NCBI GenBank assembly: GCA_018609935.1
Contig: JAHENH010000047.1
Location: 1 to 53,975, forward strand
Direction: 5' to 3'
Length of the DNA stretch: 53,975 nt
Source: Halobacteriales archaeon
Lineage (GTDB): Archaea; Halobacteriota; Halobacteria; Halorutilales; JAHENH01
Shown: positions 25,630 through 34,966 of the stretch, piece by piece
Layout: the number at the start of each line of letters is the position of its first letter
Numbering within the stretch: position 1 is the stretch's first letter
The notes under the pieces: model-generated
Seen by the model: only the letters and a program-made list of their open reading frames with translations
Told to the model about the DNA's origin: nothing
Database searches by the model: none
Program-made: the position numbers and the translations under genes

Positions 25630-27879
25630 ATGGTAGATTTCATCGAACATCCTCTTGTTGAGGATGAAACAATAGAAAGCCGTCTATACCAGCTTAAGCT
25701 TTCTAGCTTTGCTCTTTCTCAGTCTTCACTTATAGTTTTACCGACTGGTGCTGGAAAGACTACAGTTGCGCTTTTGGTTACAGCTCAACGTTTAAATAAA
25801 AAAAATGGTAGATCTCTTTTTTTAGCTCCTACAAAGCCTTTGGTAGAACAACATTTTTCTTTTTATAAGGACGCTATTTCCTTAGACGATATTCAATTGT
25901 ACACTGGAAATGTTAAACCAAAAAATAGAGAGTGGAACTCAAGAGTTATAATTGCAACTCCTCAAGTGGTTGAAAATGATTTAATGGAAGGGAAAATATC
26001 TCTTAAAGATATAGTACATCTCACGTTTGATGAATGCCATAGAGCAACAGGGAACTATTCATATAATTATATTGCTGAAAGATACATCAAAGATGCTAAG
26101 GATCCATTAATAACTGGTCTTACTGCTTCTCCTGGATCCGAAAAGGAAAAAATACTTGAGGTCTGTGAAAATTTATCTATAAAAGGAGTTGAGGTATTAA
26201 CTGAGGATGATCCACTTCTTTCTGAGTATACACATGACATCGATGTTGAATGGAAGAAAGTAGAGATCCCAGAAGAAGTAAAACAGGCTAGAGATTCTAT
26301 AAAAACCATTTTAGAGGATAGGATGGAGAAGCTCAAAAACATAGGTATACTGGATACGGCTAGAACTGATGTTTCTATGGATAAACTCTTGAATGCAAGA
26401 AAAAAAGCTCAGAAATTAATTGATGAGGGAGAATCAAAAGGATATTCTGCACTTTCTTTTCATGCTGAAGTAATGAAGCTTAGACATGCAGTCGAAGTAG
26501 CTGAAACTCAAGGCTTAGATGCGTTAGAATCTTACCTTGAAAAACTAAAAAGAGAAGCTAACAGTAGTGGGGGTAGTAAAGCAGCTAAAAGACTTATAAG
26601 TGAACAAAAAATACAGAAAGCAATAGAAATCACGGATGGACATAGTGGTGAACATCCTAAAAAAGATATAGTTTTATCATTAGTTATAGATACAATCTCT
26701 AATGGAGGTCGAGCAATCGTTTTTACAGAATATAGAGAGACAGCAGCTAATCTTTCTGAATTTATAGGAGAACATCTTGATACAGCCAGGTTTGTTGGAC
26801 AATCTAACAAAAAGGGGGATCCAGGGATGACACAGAAACAACAAAAAGAGGTTTTAGAAAAATTCAGATCTGGTGAAAAAGAGGTTTTAGTTGCTACAAG
26901 TGTTGCAGAGGAAGGAATAGACGTACCAGAAGTCGACCTTGTAGTATTTTATGAGCCGGTTCCTTCAGCTGTCCGGACAATACAGAGAAGAGGTAGAACG
27001 GGAAGAAAAAGACCAGGTAGAGTAGTTGTGTTAGTAGCAGAAGATACAAGAGATGAAGCTTACTTCTGGGCTTCAAAAAGAAGAGAAGAAAACATGCAAG
27101 AAGAACTAAAAGAACTCAAAAACATTGAAGATGAAATAAACAAAGAGCTTTCAATAGAAAAACAAACAATAGATAAAAACCAAAAAAACCTAGAAGAATT
27201 CTCTCAAGATATAGATAGAAAAGATACAGATAAAGAAAATATAGATATCGTAGTAGACAAGAGGGAACCTTCAAGTATACGCAGAGTACTGGATAGGAAC
27301 TCAAAACTCACACTTGAAACATTGGATGTAGGAGATTTTGTTTTAAGTGAAAGAGTAGCAGTAGAGAGAAAAGAAGTTAAAGACTTTATTTCATCCATAA
27401 AAGATCAAAGACTATTCGAGCAAGCAAGAGAACTGAAATCAAACTATGTTCGTTCATTCTTTATACTTGAAGGATCACCAGAAGATCTATATAAATCAGG
27501 TATACATCCCCAAGCAATAAGAGGTGCACTATCCTCGTTGACTATAGATTTTGGAATTTCCGTACTTTTCACAGAAAACCAAGAGAAAACAGCCAAACTA
27601 TTACTTGCAGCATCGAAAAGAGAGCAACAAGAAAAACAAAGAGAGATACAGATACATGGAGAAAAAGAAACCACCACTCTTCCAGAACAACAAAAATATG
27701 TAATAGCAAGTATAGCAGAAGTTGGATCCGTTACTGCAGAGTCTCTATTAAAACATTTTAACACCGTTGAAAATGTTATAAATGCAAGCTATGAAGAACT
27801 TATAGAAGTAGAAGGGATAGGCGACAAAACAGCTAAAAAAATAAGAGAGATTGCCTCCACTGAATACCAAAATAAATAA
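25630..27879 (+). CDS. hef: Hef helicase-nuclease (FANCM/XPF-like)
   Basis: Hef processes stalled replication forks. The 749-aa protein is a full-length two-module enzyme. The SF2 helicase (1-490) has PTGAGKT, FDECHRATG (DECH box), TASPG, VFTEYRETA and QRRGRTGRKRPGR. An acidic/Lys linker (495-535) leads to the XPF nuclease (540-670) with VVDKREP and VERKEVKDF, and then to two helix-hairpin-helix motifs (EVGSVTAESLL and VEGIGDKTAKKI). All catalytic signatures are present, so both activities should be intact. It is monocistronic. Confidence 0.96.
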   Translation: MVDFIEHPLVEDETIESRLYQLKLSSFALSQSSLIVLPTGAGKTTVALLVTAQRLNKKNGRSLFLAPTKPLVEQHFSFYKDAISLDDIQLYTGNVKPKNREWNSRVIIATPQVVENDLMEGKISLKDIVHLTFDECHRATGNYSYNYIAERYIKDAKDPLITGLTASPGSEKEKILEVCENLSIKGVEVLTEDDPLLSEYTHDIDVEWKKVEIPEEVKQARDSIKTILEDRMEKLKNIGILDTARTDVSMDKLLNARKKAQKLIDEGESKGYSALSFHAEVMKLRHAVEVAETQGLDALESYLEKLKREANSSGGSKAAKRLISEQKIQKAIEITDGHSGEHPKKDIVLSLVIDTISNGGRAIVFTEYRETAANLSEFIGEHLDTARFVGQSNKKGDPGMTQKQQKEVLEKFRSGEKEVLVATSVAEEGIDVPEVDLVVFYEPVPSAVRTIQRRGRTGRKRPGRVVVLVAEDTRDEAYFWASKRREENMQEELKELKNIEDEINKELSIEKQTIDKNQKNLEEFSQDIDRKDTDKENIDIVVDKREPSSIRRVLDRNSKLTLETLDVGDFVLSERVAVERKEVKDFISSIKDQRLFEQARELKSNYVRSFFILEGSPEDLYKSGIHPQAIRGALSSLTIDFGISVLFTENQEKTAKLLLAASKREQQEKQREIQIHGEKETTTLPEQQKYVIASIAEVGSVTAESLLKHFNTVENVINASYEELIEVEGIGDKTAKKIREIASTEYQNK

Positions 27880-27920
27880 TTTTTAGGGATGAGCTAAAAC
27901 TTTAGATTATATTTATTTTT

Positions 27921-28400
27921 TTATATTTTTTTGATTATATCTATAGTTTTTTCAAAAACTTCTAGCTTTCTTTCAATAGTTTCAAGATCTTTTTCTTGTT
28001 CCATTTCTTTGGCTAATCTATTAGCAAGCCTAATAAGTGACTCATTGAAGTTTTGTTTTCCACCTGTTTTCTCTAGTATTTCCTTGTCTATATACCCAGA
28101 TTGTTCGCTCATAGAGGATTTATCTGTATCACAAATATTTTCTAATGTTTGTTCTTGGCTACCTTTTTTTGTTTCTCTATCCTGTTCTTTGCTATCACTC
28201 TCAATTTTTTCTTCTGTGTTTTCCTGTACAGCTTCTTTTTGTGTTTGTTGTGTTTGTTGCGTTTGTTGTTTTGGGGTACATACTGCGCATACTTTGTTTC
28301 CTTCATATTGAAATAGAGGGCTTTTACAGTTTGGACAGTGTTCTGAAAGCATTTTTGCTCCTTTAAGCAGCATATCTCCCATTTTTTCAGTTTTTCCCAT
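27921..28400 (-). CDS. Sjogren/scleroderma autoantigen 1-like zinc-ribbon protein
   Basis: The 159-aa protein starts MGKTEKMGDMLLKGAKML, followed by a zinc ribbon CPNCKSPLFQ...VCAVC at about residues 22-40. This is the signature of the archaeal Sssca1/p27 family of unknown function. After it comes a short QTQ/QQT repeat and an acidic, low-complexity middle. A C-terminal helix-forming segment (LIRLANRLAKEMEQ) ends the protein. It heads no obvious operon and lies 66 bp upstream, on the same strand, of the DUF424 gene's stop. Confidence 0.82.
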   Translation of the reverse strand: MGKTEKMGDMLLKGAKMLSEHCPNCKSPLFQYEGNKVCAVCTPKQQTQQTQQTQKEAVQENTEEKIESDSKEQDRETKKGSQEQTLENICDTDKSSMSEQSGYIDKEILEKTGGKQNFNESLIRLANRLAKEMEQEKDLETIERKLEVFEKTIDIIKKI

Positions 28401-28466
28401 ATTAAAAAATAGTTGTTTTTTAATTTACAAGACCTTTTATATATCTATAGGGTTATTTTTTTGTTT

Positions 28467-28754
28467 TTATATTTTTACAGATTGCGCGTGTGGTATTTTT
28501 TCTATATATAGTATGTTTTCTTCTTTTATTATTCCTGCTTTTATTCCTATTTCTACTGAGTTTTGTCCGACTAGGTTAGCTACAAATGCTTTTTTTAGTT
28601 TTTCTAATGCTTCTTCTTTTTCTACTTTTTTTCCTTGATAGAATTCGTTTATATCTAGACATATCCCATCTTCTTCGAATTTTTTCCCTATAATTTCTTC
28701 ATCTGCTAGAGCTACCATTGAACCTTGTTCTGTTTTGTATGTTTTTATCCTCAA
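28467..28754 (-). CDS. DUF424 family protein
   Basis: The 95-aa protein reads RIKTYKTEQGSMVALADEEIIGKKFEEDG and later EALEKLKKAFVANLVGQNSVEIGIKAGII, the conserved pattern of the archaeal DUF424 family of unknown function. It overlaps the stop of the TPR gene by 4 bases and is therefore coupled to it. Archaeal DUF424 genes often sit near translation genes, but no specific role can be assigned. Confidence 0.8.
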   Translation of the reverse strand: MRIKTYKTEQGSMVALADEEIIGKKFEEDGICLDINEFYQGKKVEKEEALEKLKKAFVANLVGQNSVEIGIKAGIIKEENILYIEKIPHAQSVKI

Positions 28755-29413
28755 CCTCGTACTCTTTCTGACGATTTTCTTTCTTTTTCCCTGACTTTTT
28801 CTGCTTCCTCATGTCTTCCAAGTCCTTCTAGGGCTTTGATTTTTTCTTCTGTAGCTTCTCTAAAACCGAGTGATATAGCATTTTCAGCACATCTTAGGGC
28901 GTCTTCATGTCTTCCTCTTTCATTTAGGAAAAAGGATCTGTTAAACCATGCTTCAGGTATTCTTTCATCTTTTTCTAATGCTTTTTCAACTTTTTTAAGG
29001 GGATCACCCACTCCTTTTTTGTATTCAGCATAAGCGAGATTCACATATGCTTTAGCTGTCTGTTCATCTGATTCATCTATAGACAGCGCTTCTCTATATG
29101 CATCTCTAGCTTTTTGATGTTCTCCATTTTCGGAGTGTGCATGTCCCTTATTAATCCATGATTCTTGGTTTTCTGAATCAATATGTAGGATACGTTCAAA
29201 TGTCTCAATAGCTTGATCGAATCTATTTATCGATATATATTCAATACCTATATCTAGAAGTTTTTCTAGATCAACATCATCAGGATCTATACTTTTACCT
29301 TTAACATATTCATCTAGATACCGAGAATCAGCTACATTCTTTGTATCTTCATCTAGAAACTCTTCAGGTATCTTAAATCGTTCATCGTAGACTCCATCAA
29401 AACCTTCCGTCAT
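28751..29413 (-). CDS. TPR-repeat protein
   Basis: The 220-aa soluble protein has an acidic N-terminal 65 residues. Four tetratricopeptide-like repeats follow (for example FDQAIETFERILHIDSENQESW, then HQKARDAYREALSIDESDEQT, ending with GRHEDALRCAENAISLGF). The C-terminus is a charged EEAEKVREKERKSSER helix. TPRs mediate protein-protein contacts; the partner is unknown. It is translationally coupled to the downstream DUF424 gene. Confidence 0.82.
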   Translation of the reverse strand: MTEGFDGVYDERFKIPEEFLDEDTKNVADSRYLDEYVKGKSIDPDDVDLEKLLDIGIEYISINRFDQAIETFERILHIDSENQESWINKGHAHSENGEHQKARDAYREALSIDESDEQTAKAYVNLAYAEYKKGVGDPLKKVEKALEKDERIPEAWFNRSFFLNERGRHEDALRCAENAISLGFREATEEKIKALEGLGRHEEAEKVREKERKSSERVRG

Positions 29414-29556
29414 AAAAAATATTGGATGTGATTGTCTATAAATCTTTCAGTTAGAAAAAATATAGATATAATAAATCAACTAGCTACATCCATCTGAAAA
29501 AAATAATTTTTTAACAAAAAAACGTATATCCCCCGATAAGGGTTCTTGGCTTAGTT

Positions 29557-30339
29557 TTAAGTTCTGAGCTTTTCTTCTTTTTGTGTTTTTTCTATGGTTT
29601 CTTGTTCTAGAGATGTTGCGACTGCAGCAGGCTTGTAGATTTTTTCACCTATATCTATTGAGGATTCCACATATCTCTGTACTACCCTCCTTTCTTTTGG
29701 TATTTTTCCATATATTATTTCTTCTTCTACTAGGTCATAAATAGGTATAGATGGATTTAGTAGAGTGTTTTCTGCAACTACTGAGTCCTTCCCTATTATA
29801 AATCCGCTTGTTACTCTACACCCTGCACCTAGACTAGCTCCATCTTCTATTATTACTGGAGAGTTTTCTACGGGTTCTAGGACCCCTCCTATTAGTGTAT
29901 TAGCACCTATTTTAACTTTTTCTCCTATCTGTGCACAAGATCCTACTACAACACATGAGTCAACTAATGTTTCATCGTCAATATATGATCCTACATTGAT
30001 GAAGGTTGGTGGCATAAGAATACATGAACTGCCTATATAACATCCTTCTCTAATGAAACTTCCTGGCACATTTCTTGTTCCTTTTTCATGTATATCATCA
30101 GTATCTCTCAGATCAAATTTATCATAATAATCTATTCCACCATATACAAAATTTCTTGAGTTTCGCTGTGAAAAACATAGCAAAATACCTTTTTTAACCC
30201 ATGAATTTGTCTTCCATTCACTATCTGTTTTTTCAGCTGCTCTTATATCTCCTTTATCTAGAGACCTAAGAAAATCCTCAAGTAAGGATTTATCTGCATT
30301 TTCTTCTTCCCATGCTTTTTCAATTTCTTCTTCTAGCAT
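29557..30339 (-). CDS. dapD: Tetrahydrodipicolinate N-succinyltransferase
   Basis: DapD succinylates tetrahydrodipicolinate in the DAP/lysine pathway. The 260-aa protein has an N-terminal helical domain, then a left-handed beta-helix of hexapeptide repeats (about 95-200). Its key segments are GTRNVPGSFIREGCYIG, MPPTFINVGSYIDDETLVDS, IGGVLEPVENSPVIIED and GAGCRVTSGFIIG. The pattern of GVLEP and PVIIED is that of DapD rather than other hexapeptide transferases. It pairs in pathway terms with lysA at 16.9 kb. Confidence 0.92.
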   Translation of the reverse strand: MLEEEIEKAWEEENADKSLLEDFLRSLDKGDIRAAEKTDSEWKTNSWVKKGILLCFSQRNSRNFVYGGIDYYDKFDLRDTDDIHEKGTRNVPGSFIREGCYIGSSCILMPPTFINVGSYIDDETLVDSCVVVGSCAQIGEKVKIGANTLIGGVLEPVENSPVIIEDGASLGAGCRVTSGFIIGKDSVVAENTLLNPSIPIYDLVEEEIIYGKIPKERRVVQRYVESSIDIGEKIYKPAAVATSLEQETIEKTQKEEKLRT

Positions 30340-30490
30340 GGAAGAAAATAATAGCCACTAAATAAAAATATCTAATAATTTATTTATTATTCAAATAGAG
30401 ATAAAACTCAACTTAAAGAGGAAGATGTAGAGACGTATTAAGATATTATGTCAGGGAATAAAGAGATGGTTTTTTGTTAGGGTGTTTGTT

Positions 30491-30760
30491 TTATCCTCCA
30501 CTTACTGCGGGTAGTATTGATATTTCGTCTTTTTGGTCTAGATTTGTGTTTAGTCCGTCTAGGTGTCTTATATCTTCTCCGTTTACATATAAGTTTACGA
30601 AGCGTTTCGGTTCTCCATCTTTTAGGAGTCTGTCCTGGAATTCTTCTCCGTAGTTTTCTGCTAGGATATCTATAGCTTCTTTTACAGTATTTGCTTCTAT
30701 ATCTGCTTTTTCTTCTCCCGTTACGTTTTGAAGTGCACTTGAAAATCTTATTTCTACCAT
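30491..30760 (-). CDS. Ubiquitin-like small archaeal modifier / MoaD family protein
   Basis: This 89-aa beta-grasp protein ends in the diglycine VSGG needed for adenylation by an E1-like UbaA enzyme. It could act in protein conjugation (sampylation) and/or as sulfur carrier in molybdopterin synthesis. Visible features are VEIRFSSALQNVTG, NLYVNGEDIRHL and ISILPAVSGG. It follows thrC with a 1-bp gap on the same strand, so the two are cotranscribed. Confidence 0.88.
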   Translation of the reverse strand: MVEIRFSSALQNVTGEEKADIEANTVKEAIDILAENYGEEFQDRLLKDGEPKRFVNLYVNGEDIRHLDGLNTNLDQKDEISILPAVSGG

Positions 30761-30761
30761 T

Positions 30762-31964
30762 TTATGCTACCTTTTTTAGTATTTTTAGATTGTTTTCTAC
30801 GGTTTTAGCTGTTTTTAATTCTCCATCTAATGTCTTTTTAGCTTTTAGGCCGTTTCCGGTTATGTTTAATACTACTGTTTCGTCTTTTTGTATTGTTCCT
30901 TCTTCAACCAGCTGTTTCAGTCCTGCTACTGATGTACCTCCTGCCGGTTCTGTAAATATTCCTTCCGTCCTAGCTAGGAGTTTTATTCCTTCTATTATTT
31001 TTTTATCTCTTGGATTTGCTGCATTTCCTCCACTTTTTTGTATTATTTCTTTTGCATAGAGTCCATCTGCTGGATCCCCTATGGCTAAGGAATGTGCTAT
31101 TGTTTTAGGGTTTTTTACTGGTTTTATGTCTGTGTTTTCTCTTACTGCTCTTACTATTGGGAAGTCTCTTGGTTGAGCTCCACTAATTTTTATGTCTCCG
31201 TCATCTATGAGTCCTGTTTTTTCTAGATTTTGGTATCCGTTCCATACTGAGACTAGGGATGCTCCAGCAGCCATTGGATGGACTACATGGTCTGGAGATT
31301 GCCATCCAAGTTGTTCTGCTGTTTCATATGCCATGGTACAAGATCCTTCTGTATAGTAGGGTCTAAGGTTTATGTTTACGAACCCCCAACCTCTTTCTTG
31401 TGCCAGTTCTGTTGCTAGTCTGTTTACTTCATCATATGTTCCGTCTATTCTAACTACTTCTGGGTCATATGCTAGTGTTTGTGTTATTTTTTCTTCTTCT
31501 ATTGAATCGGGTATTAAAATATATGCTGGTAGTCCTGCTTTTGCTGCGTGTGCTGCAACACTGGATGCTAGATTTCCTGTGGATGCACATCCTACTGCTT
31601 CTAAATCAAATTCTAGAGCTTTTGATACTGCTACTGCTGTTACTCTGTCCTTAAAGGAAAAACTAGGATTTACTGAATCATTTAATATATAGAGTTCGTC
31701 TATTCCTAATTTTTCTGCTAGGTTGTCTGCTTTATGTAGGGGGTTAAATCCTGTACCTAGGTCTACAAGTGATCTGTCTTGGTTTACAGGTAGTAATTTT
31801 TTGTATCTCCATATTGATCTGGGTCCTTTTTCTATTTCTTCTTTTTTTATTTCTTCGTAGTTGTATGATATTTCTAGAGGTCCAAAGCATTTTTCGCATG
31901 TGTTTTTTACTTTGGTTTCGTATAGTTCTCCGCATTCTTTACATCTTAGTCCTTCTACTCTCAT
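30762..31964 (-). CDS. thrC: Threonine synthase
   Basis: This PLP enzyme converts O-phosphohomoserine to threonine. The 400-aa product (ATG 31964) starts with a small zinc-ribbon-like part CKECGELYE...CEKCFGPLE. It then has LGTGFNPL, the PLP lysine in SFSFKDR near residue 100, the phosphate-binding ASTGNLASS and EPAGGTSVAGL near 352. This is the archaeal form with an N-terminal Cys motif. Upstream ATG 32006 is inside the likely promoter (TATATAATATTTAT). A SAMP-like gene follows directly. Confidence 0.93.
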   Translation of the reverse strand: MRVEGLRCKECGELYETKVKNTCEKCFGPLEISYNYEEIKKEEIEKGPRSIWRYKKLLPVNQDRSLVDLGTGFNPLHKADNLAEKLGIDELYILNDSVNPSFSFKDRVTAVAVSKALEFDLEAVGCASTGNLASSVAAHAAKAGLPAYILIPDSIEEEKITQTLAYDPEVVRIDGTYDEVNRLATELAQERGWGFVNINLRPYYTEGSCTMAYETAEQLGWQSPDHVVHPMAAGASLVSVWNGYQNLEKTGLIDDGDIKISGAQPRDFPIVRAVRENTDIKPVKNPKTIAHSLAIGDPADGLYAKEIIQKSGGNAANPRDKKIIEGIKLLARTEGIFTEPAGGTSVAGLKQLVEEGTIQKDETVVLNITGNGLKAKKTLDGELKTAKTVENNLKILKKVA

Positions 31965-32068
31965 AATTAAACCTGGTGATGTGTTTATATAATATTTATG
32001 GTTCAAATTATTACTTTTAGTAATAAAAATAAGAATAGGTTTATCGGAAAAGCAAACAAAAAACAGAT

Positions 32069-32230
32069 ATGAAACCAGAAAGATGCGTCTCCACCGGAGA
32101 AAAAGTAGTAGGACGAGGGTTCACACAATTCTCATGCCCGAACTGTGGAGAAAAAATAGTACGATCCGAAAAATCAAGAAGACAAGGAACACTATATAAA
32201 TGCCCTGACTGCAGATTCATAGGACCATGA
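32069..32230 (+). CDS. Small zinc-finger protein paired with EF-1beta
   Basis: The 53-aa protein has TGxK followed by two CxxC knuckles (CPNCG near 25-29 and CPDC near 45-48) and ends FIGP. This is the pattern of the archaeal HVO_2753-like zinc-ribbon family thought to bind RNA. The final ATGA overlaps the EF-1beta start by 4 bases, so the two are coupled; the same pairing is widespread in archaea. Function is inferred from family and context. Confidence 0.85.
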   Translation: MKPERCVSTGEKVVGRGFTQFSCPNCGEKIVRSEKSRRQGTLYKCPDCRFIGP

Positions 32231-32487
32231 GCGAAGTAGTAGCACAAATAAAAGTAATGCCAAAAGACGCAGACATAAAAATAAGCGAACAAGAATTCGA
32301 AAAAGTCCTACCAGAACAAACAGAAATACTAGGAATACAAAAAGAAGAAGTAGCATTCGGACTAGAAGCCACACTACTAAAAGTAGAACTACCAGACAAA
32401 GAAGGGGGAACAACCAAAATAGAAGAAGCATTCAAACAAATACAAGGAGTAGGAGAAGTAGAAGTAAAAGGAGTATCACGAGTATAG
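32227..32487 (+). CDS. ef1b: Translation elongation factor aEF-1beta
   Basis: This is the nucleotide exchange factor for aEF-1alpha. The 86-aa ferredoxin-like protein starts VVAQIKVMPKDADIK and has EEVAFGLEATLLKVELPDKEGG. It ends with IQGVGEVEVKGVSRV, the standard archaeal EF-1beta pattern and length. It is preceded by the coupled zinc-finger gene. The stop codon TAG (32485-32487) lies only 3 bp before the end of an IS-derived element. Confidence 0.94.
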   Translation: MSEVVAQIKVMPKDADIKISEQEFEKVLPEQTEILGIQKEEVAFGLEATLLKVELPDKEGGTTKIEEAFKQIQGVGEVEVKGVSRV

Positions 32488-32490
32488 ACA

Positions 32491-32771
32491 CGTGAACTAC
32501 CACGACCTAAACCTGGTTTAGGATGTAGCTTCCCCTTTCGGCCACGGAACTTGCATTGCAGAAGTCCTCATGTCAGAGGGCTTAACTTCGGACAGTCCCC
32601 GCCCTACAGATATATCCGTGTCGTTGTCCAATTGAGCCTACTATGCTTCTATTTGGACAACAAATACAGGTTGCTATAACTTATATGTATTATGGTCTGT
32701 AAGAAGAGTCCATGCAGTCTCCCACCTAACAAATGGTTAGGGAAGGAGTCTTATTGCTTCCCTTACAAACC
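32491..32771 (-). mobile_element. Non-coding IS200/IS605-derived MITE 1
   Basis: This ~280-bp non-coding unit is bounded at the right by the left end GGTTTGTAAGGGAAGC (minus-strand reading) and at the left by GTGAACTACCACGA with the palindrome CCTAAACC/GGTTTAGG (32506-32522). It shares its whole architecture and a well-conserved inner core (for example ACGGAACTTGCATTGCAGA and GGGCTTAACTTCGGACAG) with 53575-53834. The core abutting the right end is where TnpB guide-RNA scaffolds lie in complete elements. No open frame survives. It sits 3 bp behind the EF-1beta stop. Confidence 0.7.
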
Positions 32772-32906
32772 AACAAATAGATAAAAAATACTATTTTAGT
32801 TTTCCTAGAGAACCTCTTTAACTCAACAAAATATTTCCAACTGTTTTCTCAATTAAACCCCTCTGAAAAATATAAATATAAAATATATTTATTTTTAGAG
32901 GGTGGA

Positions 32907-33671
32907 CTATACTATTTTTTTTGCTATATTCTGTATTTCTTGTTTTTTTGCGTTTTCTCCTATTTTCAGACGTAGCCTTGGTCGTCCTATATCTACTGGT
33001 ACTTCCTCAGTTTTTATTATTCCTTTATCTTCTAGTTCAGCTTTTTTTCTTGAAAATGTTGCTTTTGACGCTACCCCCGTGTCTTCACCCCACTTTGATA
33101 CATCATATAATAATACTTCATTTTTAGCTGCTGCAAGTAATGCTGCTTTTACACCATCTATACCTGTCTTTAATGCCTCATAGAAATCGTTTTCCATTTT
33201 TTCACCTATCTCATTTCTTAATCTTTCTCTGACCTCTGATATTGGAGGAGTTCTTATATTATATGATTTTCCTTGACCCCATAGAGTATCAAATAAGTCT
33301 AAAGATTTTTCATGTAGATCTGAATCAGTCGAAGTAAGTGTCCCAAGAGCCCCTTTTAATTCCACAAACCCTACTGTTTTATCTTCTACTATTGCAAGAG
33401 ATCTTCTCTCAGCTGAATCAACTGATAAAAAATCTAGTTTTTCTTTTTGTTGAAGCTGTTTTGCAGCACTTGCTACAATAAATTCTTCCATTGCCTCCCT
33501 CAAAGCGTCTTTGCCTGCTATAATCTTTAACTCCCACTCACTATTTTGGTCACCGTTTCTCCAGAGCTTTTTTATAAAACTTTTCAGAACCTCTGATGGT
33601 GGCTGTAAGAGATTTACTTCACCCTCTCCAACCACCTCATCCATATTTTTTTCATCTCCAATTATCTCCAT
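32907..33671 (-). CDS. Probable winged-helix regulator (DUF5821/TbsP-like)
   Basis: The 254-aa protein has an N-terminal alpha/beta part (LLQPPSEVLKSFIKKLW, VDSAERRSLAIVEDKTVGFVEL) and a helical middle. A C-terminal winged helix covers about 185-240 (VLLYDVSKWGEDTGVASKAT, KAELEDKGIIKTEEVP, GRPRLRLKI). The order resembles the haloarchaeal DUF5821 family that includes TbsP, a regulator of glucose metabolism genes, but I cannot confirm the match. It stands alone. Confidence 0.55.
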   Translation of the reverse strand: MEIIGDEKNMDEVVGEGEVNLLQPPSEVLKSFIKKLWRNGDQNSEWELKIIAGKDALREAMEEFIVASAAKQLQQKEKLDFLSVDSAERRSLAIVEDKTVGFVELKGALGTLTSTDSDLHEKSLDLFDTLWGQGKSYNIRTPPISEVRERLRNEIGEKMENDFYEALKTGIDGVKAALLAAAKNEVLLYDVSKWGEDTGVASKATFSRKKAELEDKGIIKTEEVPVDIGRPRLRLKIGENAKKQEIQNIAKKIV

Positions 33672-33832
33672 AAAATAATATACCTAAGATATATATTTAA
33701 CTTTTTGGAAGAACTTAATTTTATAATATTAAACAATGTATCTATCATCCACACATACAAAACCATCATTTCTCAACTATAACTAAATATATAAAACAAT
33801 AATCTATACTAAAAACAAACAGACCTCAGTTT

Positions 33833-34747
33833 CTATTTATTTTTATTTGAAGAAATCTTCGATAATAGATGTTTAAGATGTATTTCATTTTCTATACCTT
33901 CAGTTATCTCTTCTTCTATCTCCGATGCTAACTCTACAGAACTGGGTGACCTATAACTAGATATATAGTCTAATATTTCTATAGGGTTTTGATGTTGTTC
34001 AAGAATTTCTATAGATTCATTTAATTTTCCGTCCTCTGCTAGTTCTACTATATCTTTTGTTTCTTCTTGATCTATATCTTGTACTATCTCAAACACTTGT
34101 TGTTCCATTATTTTTCCCTGTGTGGATACAGCCTGTAATAAATAGATAGATTCTCTTAGATTAGAACTAGCTTCATATATATATTCAAGACCTTCTTGAG
34201 TATATTCCAAGTTTTCTTTTTTCGATATATCTTCAAGTATATTGATTGTTTCTTCCTTTGTAGGATTTTTAAATCTAACAGGAAAAAACCTAGAACGTAT
34301 CGCTGGAATAAAAACTGAAAGAGACCTAGTAGTCACAATAAACTGAACATCTCTTTTCTCAACTATCCTCCTTAACGCTTCTTGGAAGTCTCTACGGATA
34401 CTTTCTGCATTATCTACTAAAACAATCTTTTTATTTATACCTACAGCAGATTCTTTTAATGCATTTATCATAGTATCTCTTTTATTTCCACCTACAAACC
34501 TAGAGTATCTAGGATCGTTAGACAATTCCTTATTTGTAGAGGAAAATATATCTCTAATATTTACGACAGAAACATCCGCACCACCCTCTGAAGCAAGAGC
34601 CATAACAACACTACTTTTACCAGATCCCCTCGGACCGTAAAAGATAGAATTCAAACGTTCATCTCTAACAGTCTGAACTAGTTCCTTTGTATCACTATGT
34701 AGTATATCATCAGTAGACCTGGGAGCATACTTCCTAGTCCACAACAT
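33833..34747 (-). CDS. RFC small-subunit-like AAA+ protein with altered Walker B
   Basis: The 304-aa protein starts MLWTRKYAPRSTDDIL like clamp-loader small subunits and has Walker A GPRGSGKSS near residue 41. It keeps the SRC-like arginine-finger region as SRFFPVRF. Walker B reads VLVDNAES, so the catalytic Glu of the usual DEAD/DEAE box is Asn, and sensor 1 Asn is replaced (VTTRS). The C-terminal collar helices are present. It probably acts as an ATP-binding but poorly hydrolysing accessory subunit of an RFC complex, as in methanogens and haloarchaea with several small subunits. The canonical subunits are not in the window. Confidence 0.78.
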   Translation of the reverse strand: MLWTRKYAPRSTDDILHSDTKELVQTVRDERLNSIFYGPRGSGKSSVVMALASEGGADVSVVNIRDIFSSTNKELSNDPRYSRFVGGNKRDTMINALKESAVGINKKIVLVDNAESIRRDFQEALRRIVEKRDVQFIVTTRSLSVFIPAIRSRFFPVRFKNPTKEETINILEDISKKENLEYTQEGLEYIYEASSNLRESIYLLQAVSTQGKIMEQQVFEIVQDIDQEETKDIVELAEDGKLNESIEILEQHQNPIEILDYISSYRSPSSVELASEIEEEITEGIENEIHLKHLLSKISSNKNK

Positions 34748-34966
34748 AACATATATAATAGAGAAACAACAAAAACACTACCCAATCCTATTTTACTCAA
34801 ACAAAACAGAGAGAGAACACAATAATTTCAGATTTCAAGGTCTTTTATAGAAAAATTTCTCTGCATTCCAAAAAAAAATACTTACTATTTTTTAACTTGT
34901 ATTCGGATGAAAATTGTATTCGGATGAAAAATATAAGAATAGATTTTCTGTCTGTTTATTTATAGT

